A stretch of DNA of 49,552 nucleotides. It comes from Gammaproteobacteria bacterium (GTDB lineage: Bacteria; Pseudomonadota; Gammaproteobacteria; Pseudomonadales; Pseudohongiellaceae). A program made the translations under genes and the position numbers. The stretch covers positions 1 to 49,552 of the forward strand of contig JAURLQ010000019.1 in NCBI GenBank assembly GCA_030831125.1, read 5' to 3'. Shown here piece by piece: positions 19,053 through 27,998 of the stretch. Position 1 is the first letter of the stretch; each line of letters opens with the position of its first letter. Under the pieces are notes generated by a model that searched no databases, was not told where the DNA came from, and worked only from the letters and a program-made list of their open reading frames with translations.

Positions 19053-20347
19053 GGTTGCGCACCATTTTCCAGGCTATCTGCAAATTACTTTTCTACAGGG
19101 TCAGTGAGCGATCAGGAAAGGATATTCTGGTGGTGACCAGAGCTGATCTGTTTCCGGTTGATCACGGTGCTGCCGTAAAAATCGTGAGGACGGCACAATC
19201 CCTGTCGCGACTGGGGCAGGATGTTTACCTGTGTACCGACAAGCGCGGGGAATATTACCGTTTTCATAATGGCAAGCAGGAAGTACTGCACTATCCTCTC
19301 TGGCTGAGGTTCATGGCATTACCCAGACCAGTTGCGCTGCTGCGGCTGTTGTTGCGTGGCTTTCCTTTCAGCAATGCCTTTCTCTATTTCCCGCTTACAG
19401 ATGTCAGCTATATATACCGATCGCTCTGGCTGGCAGGCAGGCACGGCACAAGGACCTGTATTGCAGAGTTTCCGGCCTATGTTTATCCCTGCAGTCATGT
19501 CAGGTCCATGTTTGGTGGCAAGTTGATGCTGGTTGAACACAACGTAGAGTATGAGCGTTTGAAGTCGCAGATCCAGGGCTTGAAAAATGCGACTTATGAA
19601 AAACTCAAACAGACAGAATTGCAGATGTGCACACTGGCTGATGTCATTGTCACGGTGTCTGACAATGACCGGGAAAAACTGGCAGCCGATGGTGTGCCCT
19701 GTGAAAAACTGGTGACCATACCCCATGGGGTTGATCTGCACGATCTGCAGACTGCCAAAGCCCCGGGAGTGAGGGCAAGGTACGGGATAGGAGAAAATGA
19801 TCTGCTGATGGTTTATCACGGTACCTACAGCTATGGTCCTAATCTGCAGGCTGTGCAGTTGCTGGCAACAGAGATTTTGCCCCGTCTGGAAAAAGCAGGG
19901 ATAACTGCTTCGGTTCTGGCTGTCGGAAGCCGTCCACCAGAGAGGAAACTGCATCAAGGAATTCATTTTACAGGCAGTGTTGCCGACCTTGGAGAAATTC
20001 TGCCTGCAGCTGACATTGCAGTAATACCCCTACAGGATGGAGGGGGTACACGTATGAAGATACTGGACTACTTTGCGGCACGGGTGCCGGTCGTATCCAC
20101 TGCAAAGGGTATTGAAGGTATACCGGTAACACACGGTGTCGAAGCCATAATCGTTGATGACTTCGAGGCCATGAGTGCCGCAGTTGTGGAACTTGCAGGA
20201 CATCCACAACGCAGGGCTGACCTCGTTAGTGCAGCCACGGCTTTTGTGAATACCCTTGGCTGGGATTCAATAGCAAAACGCTATCTGCCTTTGTTGGCTT
20301 CTGAAAATGCCGATATTGATGCCCCGGGTGTTGATAACTGTCCATAA
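19049..20347 (+). CDS. GT4-type glycosyltransferase
   Basis: A 432-residue GT-B protein whose start overlaps the upstream stop as ATGA; a longer frame reaches back into the preceding gene but is not needed. N-terminal domain: DILVVTRADLFPVDHGAAVKI. Linker and donor domain: MLVEHNVEYERLK, VTIPHGVDLHDL, then VIPLQDGGGTRMKILDYFAARVPVV. The G-G-T-R-M-K segment is typical of the Glyco_trans_1_4 donor site. Last gene of the glycosyltransferase operon. Substrate unknown. Confidence 0.9.
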   Translation: MRLRTIFQAICKLLFYRVSERSGKDILVVTRADLFPVDHGAAVKIVRTAQSLSRLGQDVYLCTDKRGEYYRFHNGKQEVLHYPLWLRFMALPRPVALLRLLLRGFPFSNAFLYFPLTDVSYIYRSLWLAGRHGTRTCIAEFPAYVYPCSHVRSMFGGKLMLVEHNVEYERLKSQIQGLKNATYEKLKQTELQMCTLADVIVTVSDNDREKLAADGVPCEKLVTIPHGVDLHDLQTAKAPGVRARYGIGENDLLMVYHGTYSYGPNLQAVQLLATEILPRLEKAGITASVLAVGSRPPERKLHQGIHFTGSVADLGEILPAADIAVIPLQDGGGTRMKILDYFAARVPVVSTAKGIEGIPVTHGVEAIIVDDFEAMSAAVVELAGHPQRRADLVSAATAFVNTLGWDSIAKRYLPLLASENADIDAPGVDNCP

Positions 20348-20446
20348 TCAGGGGCGTGTCTACTGTTATGCTGGAATCAGAATAACATTTCCGTTATATA
20401 AACCGTTACAGAAGCTGTGAAAAACAACACCAAAGAAGGATATGTC

Positions 20447-21214
20447 ATGCGTCTGTTGCTTTGTGCAATGTTATCGTTCGGGTGTACCTTGTTGGCTTGG
20501 TCCCCGTATGCAAGTGCCCAGCATGCCACTGCATTCGATGTGATCGACGGCAAGCAGGCTTATCAGCAGTTTTGTGCCAATTGCCATGGTCCGGATGGTG
20601 ACCTGATAGTAAATGTCGACCTTGGGCATGGCAATTTTCGGCAACCGTACACGGATGAAGCGCTGGCTGCCATAATCAGCCAGGGAATTCCGAATACTCC
20701 CATGCCGGGCAATCCCGCCATGGCCCAGGCACAGATTCTGCAGATAGTGGCCTATCTCCGCAGTCTTGCAGTTGACCAGACCTATACACTCGCCGGAGAT
20801 CCGGGCAGGGGTCAGAGTCTTTACGACGGAAAAGGAAACTGCAGCAGCTGCCACAGACTCAACGGCCGGGGTTCCGGGCTCGGGCCTGATCTGAGTGTCA
20901 TTGGCCGCACCCGCACTGCAGTAGAACTGATGGAGTCCCTGCTGGATCCCCAGGCGCTTGTTCAACCTGCCCATCGTGGCTACGCAGTATTGACCAGAAG
21001 CGGGGAAAGGGTGGCAGGAAGACTGCTCAACAGGGGAGCATTCTCAGTCCAGTTGCTCGACAGGGATGAACGGCTGCGTTCTTTCCAGTTTGCCCAATTG
21101 CAGGAATACGGATTTATCGCTTCTGACATGCCATCGTTGCGTGGATTGTTTGATGAGCAGGAAATCGCTGATCTGGTCGAATTTCTGGCACTACAGCGTG
21201 GAGATGCACAATGA
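20447..21214 (+). CDS. Exported dihaem cytochrome c
   Basis: A 255-residue protein; the ATG at 20447 has AAGGA ahead of it, so the GTG at 20417 is not preferred. The signal peptide ends PYASAQ. It has two class I haem c domains: CANCH at about 43-47 with a likely Met ligand in TPMPGNP, and CSSCH at about 132-136. The C-terminal part resembles the haem-binding cap of putative haem-binding-domain proteins (VLTRSGERVAGRLLN). Its stop overlaps the start of a PQQ alcohol dehydrogenase gene, so it is the probable electron acceptor for that enzyme. Confidence 0.9.
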   Translation: MRLLLCAMLSFGCTLLAWSPYASAQHATAFDVIDGKQAYQQFCANCHGPDGDLIVNVDLGHGNFRQPYTDEALAAIISQGIPNTPMPGNPAMAQAQILQIVAYLRSLAVDQTYTLAGDPGRGQSLYDGKGNCSSCHRLNGRGSGLGPDLSVIGRTRTAVELMESLLDPQALVQPAHRGYAVLTRSGERVAGRLLNRGAFSVQLLDRDERLRSFQFAQLQEYGFIASDMPSLRGLFDEQEIADLVEFLALQRGDAQ

Positions 21215-22824
21215 GAAATTTCACTTCACTGGCGCTTGGGGTGCTGCTTGCTTGTAGCCCTGTTTTTGCACAGGTCAGTTTTGAAGACATTCTCAATCCT
21301 GACCAGTCACCCGGAAACTGGGTGAGCTATTCGCGTTCACTGAGCAACCAGCGCTTCAGTCCACTTGACCAGATAACAAGTGCCAACGTGGACACATTGC
21401 AGTTGCAGTGGGTATGGCAGGCGCGCTCACTGGAAAAATTCGAAGCTACGCCACTGGTTGTTGATGGTGTGCTTTATACCGTGCAGGCACCAAACGATGT
21501 GGTAGCACTTGATGCAGCAACAGGCAGAATCTTCTGGACCTATCATCATGAACCTGCTCCTGCGAGAACCTGCTGTGGCAGGGTAAATCGCGGGTTGGCC
21601 ATATTGGGCAACACGCTGTTCATGGGCACCGTTGATGGACGTTTGCTTGCCATTGATGCAAGAAGCGGACAACTGATCTGGAATACGGAAGTGGCTGATG
21701 CAGATGAGTTGTTCTCTATCACCATGCCCCCAATGGTAGTGGAAGACAAGGTTTATATAGGGACTGCCGGTGGAGATCTGGGCATCAGGGGCTATGTCGC
21801 CGCATTCAGTGCAAGCTCCGGAGAAGAACTATGGCGTTTCCATACCATTCCGGGCCCCGGTGAACCGGGTAATGAAACCTGGTCCGGTGATTCCTGGATG
21901 ACCGGCGGAGCAGCCATCTGGAATGCCGGCGCCTATGATGCTGATGCCAATCTTGTCTACTGGGGTACAGGCAATCCGGCACCCGACTGGGACGGTCGTA
22001 CACGCCTGGGTGATAATCTCTACAGCGACAGTGTCATCGCGCTGGATGCTGATACGGGTGAATTGAAATGGCATTACCAGTTTACCCCGCACGACGAAAT
22101 GGACTATGACTCAACCCAGGTACCTTTGCTGGCCGACATCCCGTGGGAAGGCGAAATCCGCAAGGTCATGTTGTGGGCCAACCGCAACGGCCTGATGTAT
22201 GTCCTCGACCGGGTGACAGGCGAATTCCTGAAAGGCAAACCCTTTGTTGAGGTCAACTGGATGGACGGGTTTGACAGTAATGGCAGACCCCAGCGCGTGG
22301 CCGGCATGGTACCCACGCCTGAAGGTACGCTGATCCGCCCCCACGTCCATGGGGCAATAAACTGGGCTCCACCCAGTTACAGCCCACAAACAGGACTGTT
22401 CTATGTTGCCCACTGGGAGCATTCAGGTATTGTGGCCATTGAAGGGCAGTTTCCACAGCCTGTCGGCATCAATCGCCGCCAAACGACGATGGGAGATGTG
22501 GCCCTGGAACCATTTTTCAATAATGACGATGAAGCCTTTGGTGTCATCAGGGCATATGATCCGGCTACCCTGGATCAGGTATGGGAGTTCAATCTGGGCA
22601 ATATCACCTGGGGTGGCGTGCTCAGTACCAAAGGTGATGTTGTTTTTGGTGGCGGCAAGGACGGATATTTCGTTGCGCTTGATGCCGGTACCGGAGAGCT
22701 GCTGTGGAAAGCTTCAGTGGGAGGGCAGGTCAATGCCGGTCCCATGACCTATAGTGTCAACGGCCGGCAATTTGTTGCAATTGCTGCGGGCTCAGCACTA
22801 TTCACTTTTGCTCTGCCGGAATGA
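21211..22824 (+). CDS. PQQ-dependent alcohol dehydrogenase (methanol/ethanol type)
   Basis: A 537-residue exported quinoprotein, signal peptide ending PVFAQ. The eight-bladed propeller repeats are visible (GTVDGRLLAIDARSGQLIW, VIALDADTGELKWHYQ, FVALDAGTGELLWKAS). The adjacent Cys pair (about 121-122, RTCCGRVNRG) that sits over PQQ in this family is present, as are GGDLGIRGYVAAFSASSG and WGTGNPAPDWDG. It has no haem domain, so it is a type I enzyme, with the cytochrome encoded immediately upstream (ATGA overlap). It would oxidise an alcohol in the periplasm. The substrate is unknown; similar proteins also act on polyvinyl alcohol and polyethers. Confidence 0.9.
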   Translation: MRNFTSLALGVLLACSPVFAQVSFEDILNPDQSPGNWVSYSRSLSNQRFSPLDQITSANVDTLQLQWVWQARSLEKFEATPLVVDGVLYTVQAPNDVVALDAATGRIFWTYHHEPAPARTCCGRVNRGLAILGNTLFMGTVDGRLLAIDARSGQLIWNTEVADADELFSITMPPMVVEDKVYIGTAGGDLGIRGYVAAFSASSGEELWRFHTIPGPGEPGNETWSGDSWMTGGAAIWNAGAYDADANLVYWGTGNPAPDWDGRTRLGDNLYSDSVIALDADTGELKWHYQFTPHDEMDYDSTQVPLLADIPWEGEIRKVMLWANRNGLMYVLDRVTGEFLKGKPFVEVNWMDGFDSNGRPQRVAGMVPTPEGTLIRPHVHGAINWAPPSYSPQTGLFYVAHWEHSGIVAIEGQFPQPVGINRRQTTMGDVALEPFFNNDDEAFGVIRAYDPATLDQVWEFNLGNITWGGVLSTKGDVVFGGGKDGYFVALDAGTGELLWKASVGGQVNAGPMTYSVNGRQFVAIAAGSALFTFALPE

Positions 22825-22932
22825 TATTCGGGGCAATCGCGGGCTAGAGTCGTGACAGTGAACCCTGCAATGTCCAACTGGACAGAGTTTTGCTGGCAGG
22901 CTTGTAAAAACAGAAGAATACAGGAAGTGTCG

Positions 22933-24021
22933 ATGAGAAAGATTTTTGATGTTGATGCAGGCCGCGTTGATATTGAGCAGATTGAGCTCAAGGGCTTTGC
23001 CAGCAGTATTGCAGAAATCGAGTGGCTGCTTTTGCTGCTCGTCATCATGTATTACGTGTCGCCCGATGCCATCGTGCTTTATCCCGACAGTTTTGTCATG
23101 TCCATGGTGGCGTTTACTGCTTTCGTGCTGAGCTTTCATTATGTGAATGCCCAGGGTCAACAGCGTCGCTGGAAGCTGGCACTGGAAACCTGGGTAATGA
23201 TCCTCTTCATTACCTGGGTGGTATGGAATACCGGCGGAGTCGACAGTCCCTTGAGCAACCTGTATCTGCTGGCAATCATTATCAGCGCCATCACGCTGGG
23301 AAAGATCGTCACGATTCTGGAGATAATGCTGATTGGTGCAGTGTATTTCTTCATATCCCAGATTGATGGTATCGAGTTTACCTACAGGGAGTTCAGCCAG
23401 CTGATGATCTATTTTGCACCTTTCGTGCTGGTGGCCTATATCACCACACTGCTGGTAGCGGATCTTTATGCAGGCAGAAGCATGTTCAAGGCCTTGGCTG
23501 AAACCGATGACATGACCAACCTGCTCAACAAACGTTCATTCATGTCCTTGTTCAACCAGACAGCTGAAGAGTCAGGCAAGACCAAGGATTCGCTGTCAGT
23601 GATGATGATTGATGCTGACAATCTGAAACAGGTGAATGACCAGTTCGGTCATCAGGCGGGTGACAAACTCATTACCAATGTTGCCAATACCATAGTCGAC
23701 TGCATGCGTTCTTCAGACATCATTTGCCGCTATGGTGGTGATGAGTTTGTGGTCATGCTGCCAAGAATAGGATCTTCAAGGGCGAGAGAACTGGGAGAAA
23801 GGCTGTGTAAGGCAGTAGCCAACCAGAGCTTTGATTCCGAGGGCAGGAAAATCAGCACGACTGTCAGCATTGGCCTTGCTTCTTATCCGGACAACGTCAC
23901 TGATGTACTTGAACTGCTGGCAAAGGCAGATGAAAGTCTCTATAAAAGCAAGAGTGATGGGCGGAATCGGGTTTCTGAATATCATGCTTCAACAATGGTT
24001 AATAAAACGGATATTGCATGA
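22933..24021 (+). CDS. Membrane-bound diguanylate cyclase (GGDEF)
   Basis: A 362-residue protein started at ATG 22933 (AGGA seven bases upstream). Residues about 30-190 contain five or six hydrophobic helices (WLLLLLVIMYYVS, MVAFTAFVLSFHYV, WVMILFITWVVW, YLLAIIISAITLG, ILEIMLIGAVYFF, IYFAPFVLVAYITTLL). The cytoplasmic GGDEF domain has an intact GGDEF at about 268-272 and an inhibitory RxxD site (RSSD, 259-262) at the correct five-residue distance. It should make cyclic di-GMP with product feedback. The sensory input of the membrane part is unknown. It stands between two PQQ enzyme genes. Confidence 0.92.
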   Translation: MRKIFDVDAGRVDIEQIELKGFASSIAEIEWLLLLLVIMYYVSPDAIVLYPDSFVMSMVAFTAFVLSFHYVNAQGQQRRWKLALETWVMILFITWVVWNTGGVDSPLSNLYLLAIIISAITLGKIVTILEIMLIGAVYFFISQIDGIEFTYREFSQLMIYFAPFVLVAYITTLLVADLYAGRSMFKALAETDDMTNLLNKRSFMSLFNQTAEESGKTKDSLSVMMIDADNLKQVNDQFGHQAGDKLITNVANTIVDCMRSSDIICRYGGDEFVVMLPRIGSSRARELGERLCKAVANQSFDSEGRKISTTVSIGLASYPDNVTDVLELLAKADESLYKSKSDGRNRVSEYHASTMVNKTDIA

Positions 24022-24139
24022 ATCGGTCTGCAGGACACCTGTTGCTCATGATGCAACAGACGTGTCCAGACTGTGCTTCTGTCATGGAATGGGAACATTC
24101 CGCTACCAGAATTCAAACAGTGAAGTACGGTCCACAATC

Positions 24140-25648
24140 ATGAAAAACTGTCTTTCTCTTTTGCTTTTCCCTGTTGCCATTATCTTGCTGGCAACGTCCA
24201 TTGTGCAGGCCCAGCAGGCCAGTCCTGTTCTTGGCAATGGTCCCTGGGTGTTCAGCAATCTCGAAGAAGCCAATCTCAAGGTTTCTGTAGTCGCCCGTAG
24301 TCTCGATCATCCATTCGGTTTCTTCTTTGTGCCAGGATCGGGTACTGCTGACAATCCTGTTGGTGATGTGCTGATCAATGAAAGAACGGGAAAAATACGG
24401 CTGCTGCGGGATGGTCAGCTGCAGGCAGAAGCCGTAGTCGACCTGAAGGAACATTTTTCCATTGAACAACTGTTCGACCTGAAAATGCATCCGCAATTCG
24501 ATGAAAACGGGCTCCTGTATTTTACCTGGATCAAAACAGCGCCACGTCCTGATGGCAGCGAGGGCTATTGGGTTACAACCTCGTTGGGGCGTGCCCGATG
24601 GACGGGCCAGACACTTGTCGACATCGAGGAAGTGTTCGAGGCCCAGGCCTGGAGCACCAATTTTGGTGGTGCTTCGTCCCGCATGCATTTCATGGATGAT
24701 GGCACCATCCTGTTGGGAGTGTCTCATCGACTGGAACCGGAAGCACCCCAGAGTCTGGGTTCTCATATAGGCAAGGTACTGCGCATCAACGACGATGGTT
24801 CGGTACCGGGGGACAACCCCTTTATTGGCACTGAAGGTGCCCTGCCTGAAATTTTCAGTCTGGGTAACCGCTCGGTGATGGATTTCACCACTCACCCAGA
24901 AACAGGAGAAGTCTGGGAGCTGGAAAATGGTCCGCAGGGTGGGGATGAGGTGAACATCATGCGTGCCGGTGCCAACTATGGCTGGCCGGAAGCTTCCTAT
25001 GGCCGTGATTATGACGGGACACGCTTTGCACCCCGGCCCTGGATTGAAGGCATGGCCCAGCCGGAACTGTTCTGGGTACCTTCCATTACGGTAGCCGGTC
25101 TGCATTTCTATAGTGGAGATGCTTTTCCGCGCTGGAAGAATAATCTGTTTGTCACCTCAATGATCAGGGGACGTATACCTGGTACCGGGCATCTGCAGCG
25201 GGTTGTGTTCAATGAGAACGGTGAAGTGCGCCGTGAAAGTCTGCTCACGGCACTTCATCAACGGATTCGTTATGTGACTACCGGTCCTGACGGGCTGCTT
25301 TATGTGCTCACTGATGAACCGGATGGTGCACTGCTGCGGCTTGAACCCACTGATGAGCCGGTTACACTTGTCCCTGGTGCCGTGGCTCCTGAACCGGAAC
25401 AGGACAGACTGATTTCAGATAGCGACTGTGCTGTGTGTCATCGCATGGATATCAGGTTGGTGGGGCCTTCATATCAGGAAATTGCAGCCCGGTATGAAAG
25501 CACTGAAGCCAATATCAACATGCTGGTTGGCAAGGTTCTGGAAGGAGGCGAGGGCGCCTGGGGTGAATTCCCGATGACCAACCATGCCGATCTTGATCCT
25601 GCCCGCGCCCGGGTCATGGTCAACCTGATTCTCGGGCTGGATCAATAG
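24140..25648 (+). CDS. PQQ sugar dehydrogenase fused to cytochrome c
   Basis: A 502-residue exported fusion. The ATG at 24140 opens a signal peptide ending SIVQAQQ. The GSDH propeller covers about 25-400: LFDLKMHPQFDENG with likely catalytic His117, IGKVLRINDDGS, ENGPQGGDEVN and the G-A-N-Y-G-W-P motif. The C-terminal 80 residues are a class I cytochrome c with CAVCH at 430-434 and a likely Met ligand in GEFPMTN. The enzyme can thus pass electrons from PQQ directly to its own haem. The paralogue at 12049 lacks the haem domain. Sugar substrate unknown. Confidence 0.92.
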   Translation: MKNCLSLLLFPVAIILLATSIVQAQQASPVLGNGPWVFSNLEEANLKVSVVARSLDHPFGFFFVPGSGTADNPVGDVLINERTGKIRLLRDGQLQAEAVVDLKEHFSIEQLFDLKMHPQFDENGLLYFTWIKTAPRPDGSEGYWVTTSLGRARWTGQTLVDIEEVFEAQAWSTNFGGASSRMHFMDDGTILLGVSHRLEPEAPQSLGSHIGKVLRINDDGSVPGDNPFIGTEGALPEIFSLGNRSVMDFTTHPETGEVWELENGPQGGDEVNIMRAGANYGWPEASYGRDYDGTRFAPRPWIEGMAQPELFWVPSITVAGLHFYSGDAFPRWKNNLFVTSMIRGRIPGTGHLQRVVFNENGEVRRESLLTALHQRIRYVTTGPDGLLYVLTDEPDGALLRLEPTDEPVTLVPGAVAPEPEQDRLISDSDCAVCHRMDIRLVGPSYQEIAARYESTEANINMLVGKVLEGGEGAWGEFPMTNHADLDPARARVMVNLILGLDQ

Positions 25649-25677
25649 GCTTGTATCTGGACATGGGTTGATTCATT

Positions 25678-25848
25678 GGGCGCACTGACGCACGCCCCTA
25701 CATTCAGAAAACAGAGGTCAGAAGTATAGAGGACAGATACGACACATCTGATTTGTGGACTTAGGGGGCGATGACAGTCGACCCGGCGATGGTCAAAAAT
25801 TCAAATCAATCAGATTTGGCAAGATGGGCGCACTGATGTGCGCCCCTA
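25678..25848. repeat. Cluster of REP-like hairpin units
   Basis: Two direct copies of a 23-base unit lie at 25678-25700 and 25826-25848; the second forms a perfect GGGCGCAC/GTGCGCCC hairpin with a 4-base loop. A degenerate inverted copy (TTAGGGGGCGATGACAG) lies near 25760-25785. Together they fill most of the 275-base gap between the PQQ/haem enzyme and the convergent family protein. No T-run follows, so they are not classic terminators, but they may protect the 3' ends. Confidence 0.5.
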
Positions 25849-25923
25849 AGGTCAGATGAAAGAAAACAGATTCCGGAAGGCAGAGATATACCGTTGCCTC
25901 TGCGAGGCAAACGGCCTGCTGAA

Positions 25924-26904
25924 TTACTGCTGGGCAGCCTGTGCCCTTTCGAAGCGTGAAGTTTCAATGTAATAGCGCACCGCAGTATTGCCCTCATGGC
26001 ACGCGTATTCATACATCTCGTAATCGTTATCCAGAAACATCGGATACTCGACTTTGTACGAACCGGGATCCAGCACCTCGGGATCTTCGATCAGCATTTT
26101 AAAATCCATTGAGTCCGGTCCGGTGCGGGTGAAACGCTCGGTGATTTTCATGTTCGGCGTGGAAGGCTGCAGGGGGCCGGGAGAGCCCGGAACACCGGCA
26201 CTGGTCTTGCCGACACGGCCATTGAAGTTGGTGGTTTCCACGACAAGCGTATTGCCTTCCCAATGGCCACGCGATTCTCCCAACCACTGACTGATTGCAG
26301 GATCAAGGGCAGGCCTGCCATCTGTGGGAATGATGCGGGCTTCGTGTGCCATTTCCAGCAGTATTGCCACATAACCGGGGCTCTGGAATATCTTGATACC
26401 GTTGTTGTAGTTGCGTGGCAGCATGGACACCGGCATGCCGCGTGTGATGCAGCGGTCCCAGGCACTGAAATCCTCGATACGGTCAAATACAGTCTGCCCG
26501 GGGCGGTATGAACTGCGCATGTTGGCCTGCAGTTGTGTACCGTACTCTGTAAGCCCGGGATACTGCCCGTCTGCCGGCTCAACAATGAGTGAGGTCTGTC
26601 TCAGCGCACGTCCTGCTGCATCAGCGGCGGGTATGGCACCGGACTGGAATCTGTCATCCCTCGCGGCAACGCTGGACTGTTCGGCCTCAAACTCCTCATC
26701 GGTCATGAATAGCCGTTCGCCATATGCCGGATCCCTGACCAGTGGAACGCCAATCAGGTGATTGATGGGCCAGGTACCCTGGATATCAGGCTCACCCCAG
26801 GGTGTCATGGGCGGGGTAAATTCAGTATTTTCTTCAGCAGCATGGACCGGAATCTGCAACAGCGACATTGCAATGCCACATGCCAGCATGTGTCTGATGA
26901 TCAT
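25924..26904 (-). CDS. Secreted GHWEGDTLV-family protein, long form (cassette 2)
   Basis: A 326-residue exported protein with a signal peptide ending IPVHAAEE; the ATG at 26904 is chosen because upstream residues are not signal-like. Landmarks: DRCITRG, KIFQSPGYV, EARIIPTDG, WLGESRGHWEGNTLVVETTNF, ITERFTR, IEDPEVLDPGS and EYACHEGN. It is clearly the same subgroup as 7348-8526, and like it diverges from a short-form gene. The N-terminal segment MTPWGEPDIQGTW is typical of the group. Function unknown; the two conserved cysteines suggest a disulphide. Confidence 0.87.
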   Translation of the reverse strand: MIIRHMLACGIAMSLLQIPVHAAEENTEFTPPMTPWGEPDIQGTWPINHLIGVPLVRDPAYGERLFMTDEEFEAEQSSVAARDDRFQSGAIPAADAAGRALRQTSLIVEPADGQYPGLTEYGTQLQANMRSSYRPGQTVFDRIEDFSAWDRCITRGMPVSMLPRNYNNGIKIFQSPGYVAILLEMAHEARIIPTDGRPALDPAISQWLGESRGHWEGNTLVVETTNFNGRVGKTSAGVPGSPGPLQPSTPNMKITERFTRTGPDSMDFKMLIEDPEVLDPGSYKVEYPMFLDNDYEMYEYACHEGNTAVRYYIETSRFERAQAAQQ

Positions 26905-26951
26905 AAGGCGTTCCCGATAATTCCTGTAACTGTTGTTCCGCATATTACATG

Positions 26952-26988
26952 TGGTGCAAAGCATGGTGCAAACACGTCAATTGCACCA
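26952..26988. promoter_or_regulatory. Operator-like repeats in the cassette 2 divergent gap
   Basis: TGGTGCAAA occurs at 26952-26960 and again at 26964-26972 (12-base period), and its reverse complement TTGCACCA at 26981-26988. The second and third copies form an inverted repeat with nine bases between the arms. The gap holds the promoters of both divergent genes, so this may be where a repressor or activator binds. No regulator gene lies next to it. Confidence 0.4.
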
Positions 26989-27099
26989 GATCAACTGATC
27001 CATGCAAAGGAAGTTTCCTGTGTATTACGGCCGTGCTAAGCTCAACGCATCCATCCGGGCATGCAATGAAGCAAAAAATGAAGAAGAGTGGAGGATGTC

Positions 27100-27951
27100 T
27101 TGATTAGGATTTTTAAAAGCGGATTAATCCTGTTGGCACTGGCTTTACTCGCTGCCTGTTCACCCGCTGTTGAAGAGGCCTCTGTACAGTCGCAATCTGC
27201 AGCACAACAACAGGCAGCAGACGGAGTCAGCAGAATAGACGGGCATCCTTCATTGAATGGTGTCTGGCAGGCTATGAACACTGCCTGGTGGAATCTGGAA
27301 GCACATTCTGCCCAGGCGCTTGAAGATTTCTGGCAGATGGGTGCCATTGCTGCCATTCCGGCCGGCACAAGTGTGATCCGGGGTGGCGGGCCAATTCCAT
27401 ACCTGCCAGAGGCATTGCAGAAGCGCAACGATAACAGGGCCAACTGGCCACAGGCAGATCCGGAAGCCAGCTGCTACATGCTGGGAGTACCCCGATCTGT
27501 CTATCACCACATACCTTTCCAGATTGTGCAGGGTACTGGTGACATCCTGTTTTCCAGTCCTTTTGCGGCTTCCACAAGAGTCATTTACATGAATGACCAG
27601 AGCGAACCACCGATTGATTCCTGGATGGGGAAATCAAGGGGGGAGTGGGAAGGCGATACCCTTGTTGTGACCACAAGCGGACTGCTTGAAAATACCTGGC
27701 TCGACCGGGCCGGCAATCATCACAGCAACCAGCTTCGGGTAACCGAACGATTTACCCTGCAGGACAGTGGAGATCATATCTGGTACGAAGCCACACTTGA
27801 TGATCCACAAACCTGGTCGGAGCCCTGGACAATCGAGATGATGCTGTACAGGCATGTTGAGGAAAATGCCCAGATTCTCGAACACAAATGTGTCGAGTTC
27901 GCTGACAAACTGCTTTACAGCGATCTGCTTGGGCTTGATGAACAAGACTGA
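27100..27951 (+). CDS. Lipoprotein GHWEGDTLV-family protein, short form (cassette 2)
   Basis: A 283-residue protein. I place the start at the TTG at 27100, which has a perfect GGAGG five bases ahead; an in-frame GTG at 27088 is possible. The N terminus ends in a lipobox (LALLAAC), so this copy is a lipoprotein, unlike its cassette 1 paralogue. Landmarks: GVWQAMNTAWWNLE, CYMLGVPRSVY, PFQIVQ, WMGKSRGEWEGDTLVVTT, RAGNHHS, VTERFT, LDDPQTWSEPW, HKCVEF. A DUF6152 gene follows after 47 bases. Function unknown. Confidence 0.85.
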   Translation: MIRIFKSGLILLALALLAACSPAVEEASVQSQSAAQQQAADGVSRIDGHPSLNGVWQAMNTAWWNLEAHSAQALEDFWQMGAIAAIPAGTSVIRGGGPIPYLPEALQKRNDNRANWPQADPEASCYMLGVPRSVYHHIPFQIVQGTGDILFSSPFAASTRVIYMNDQSEPPIDSWMGKSRGEWEGDTLVVTTSGLLENTWLDRAGNHHSNQLRVTERFTLQDSGDHIWYEATLDDPQTWSEPWTIEMMLYRHVEENAQILEHKCVEFADKLLYSDLLGLDEQD

Positions 27952-27998
27952 CGCTTGTCAGGTCTGATGAGCGGGTCAAGAGCAAAGAGGTAACAATC

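Noticed and set aside
24113-25105. A 330-codon frame antisense to the PQQ/haem fusion gene
   Set aside because: The sense protein shows complete GSDH and cytochrome motifs; the antisense translation shows none.
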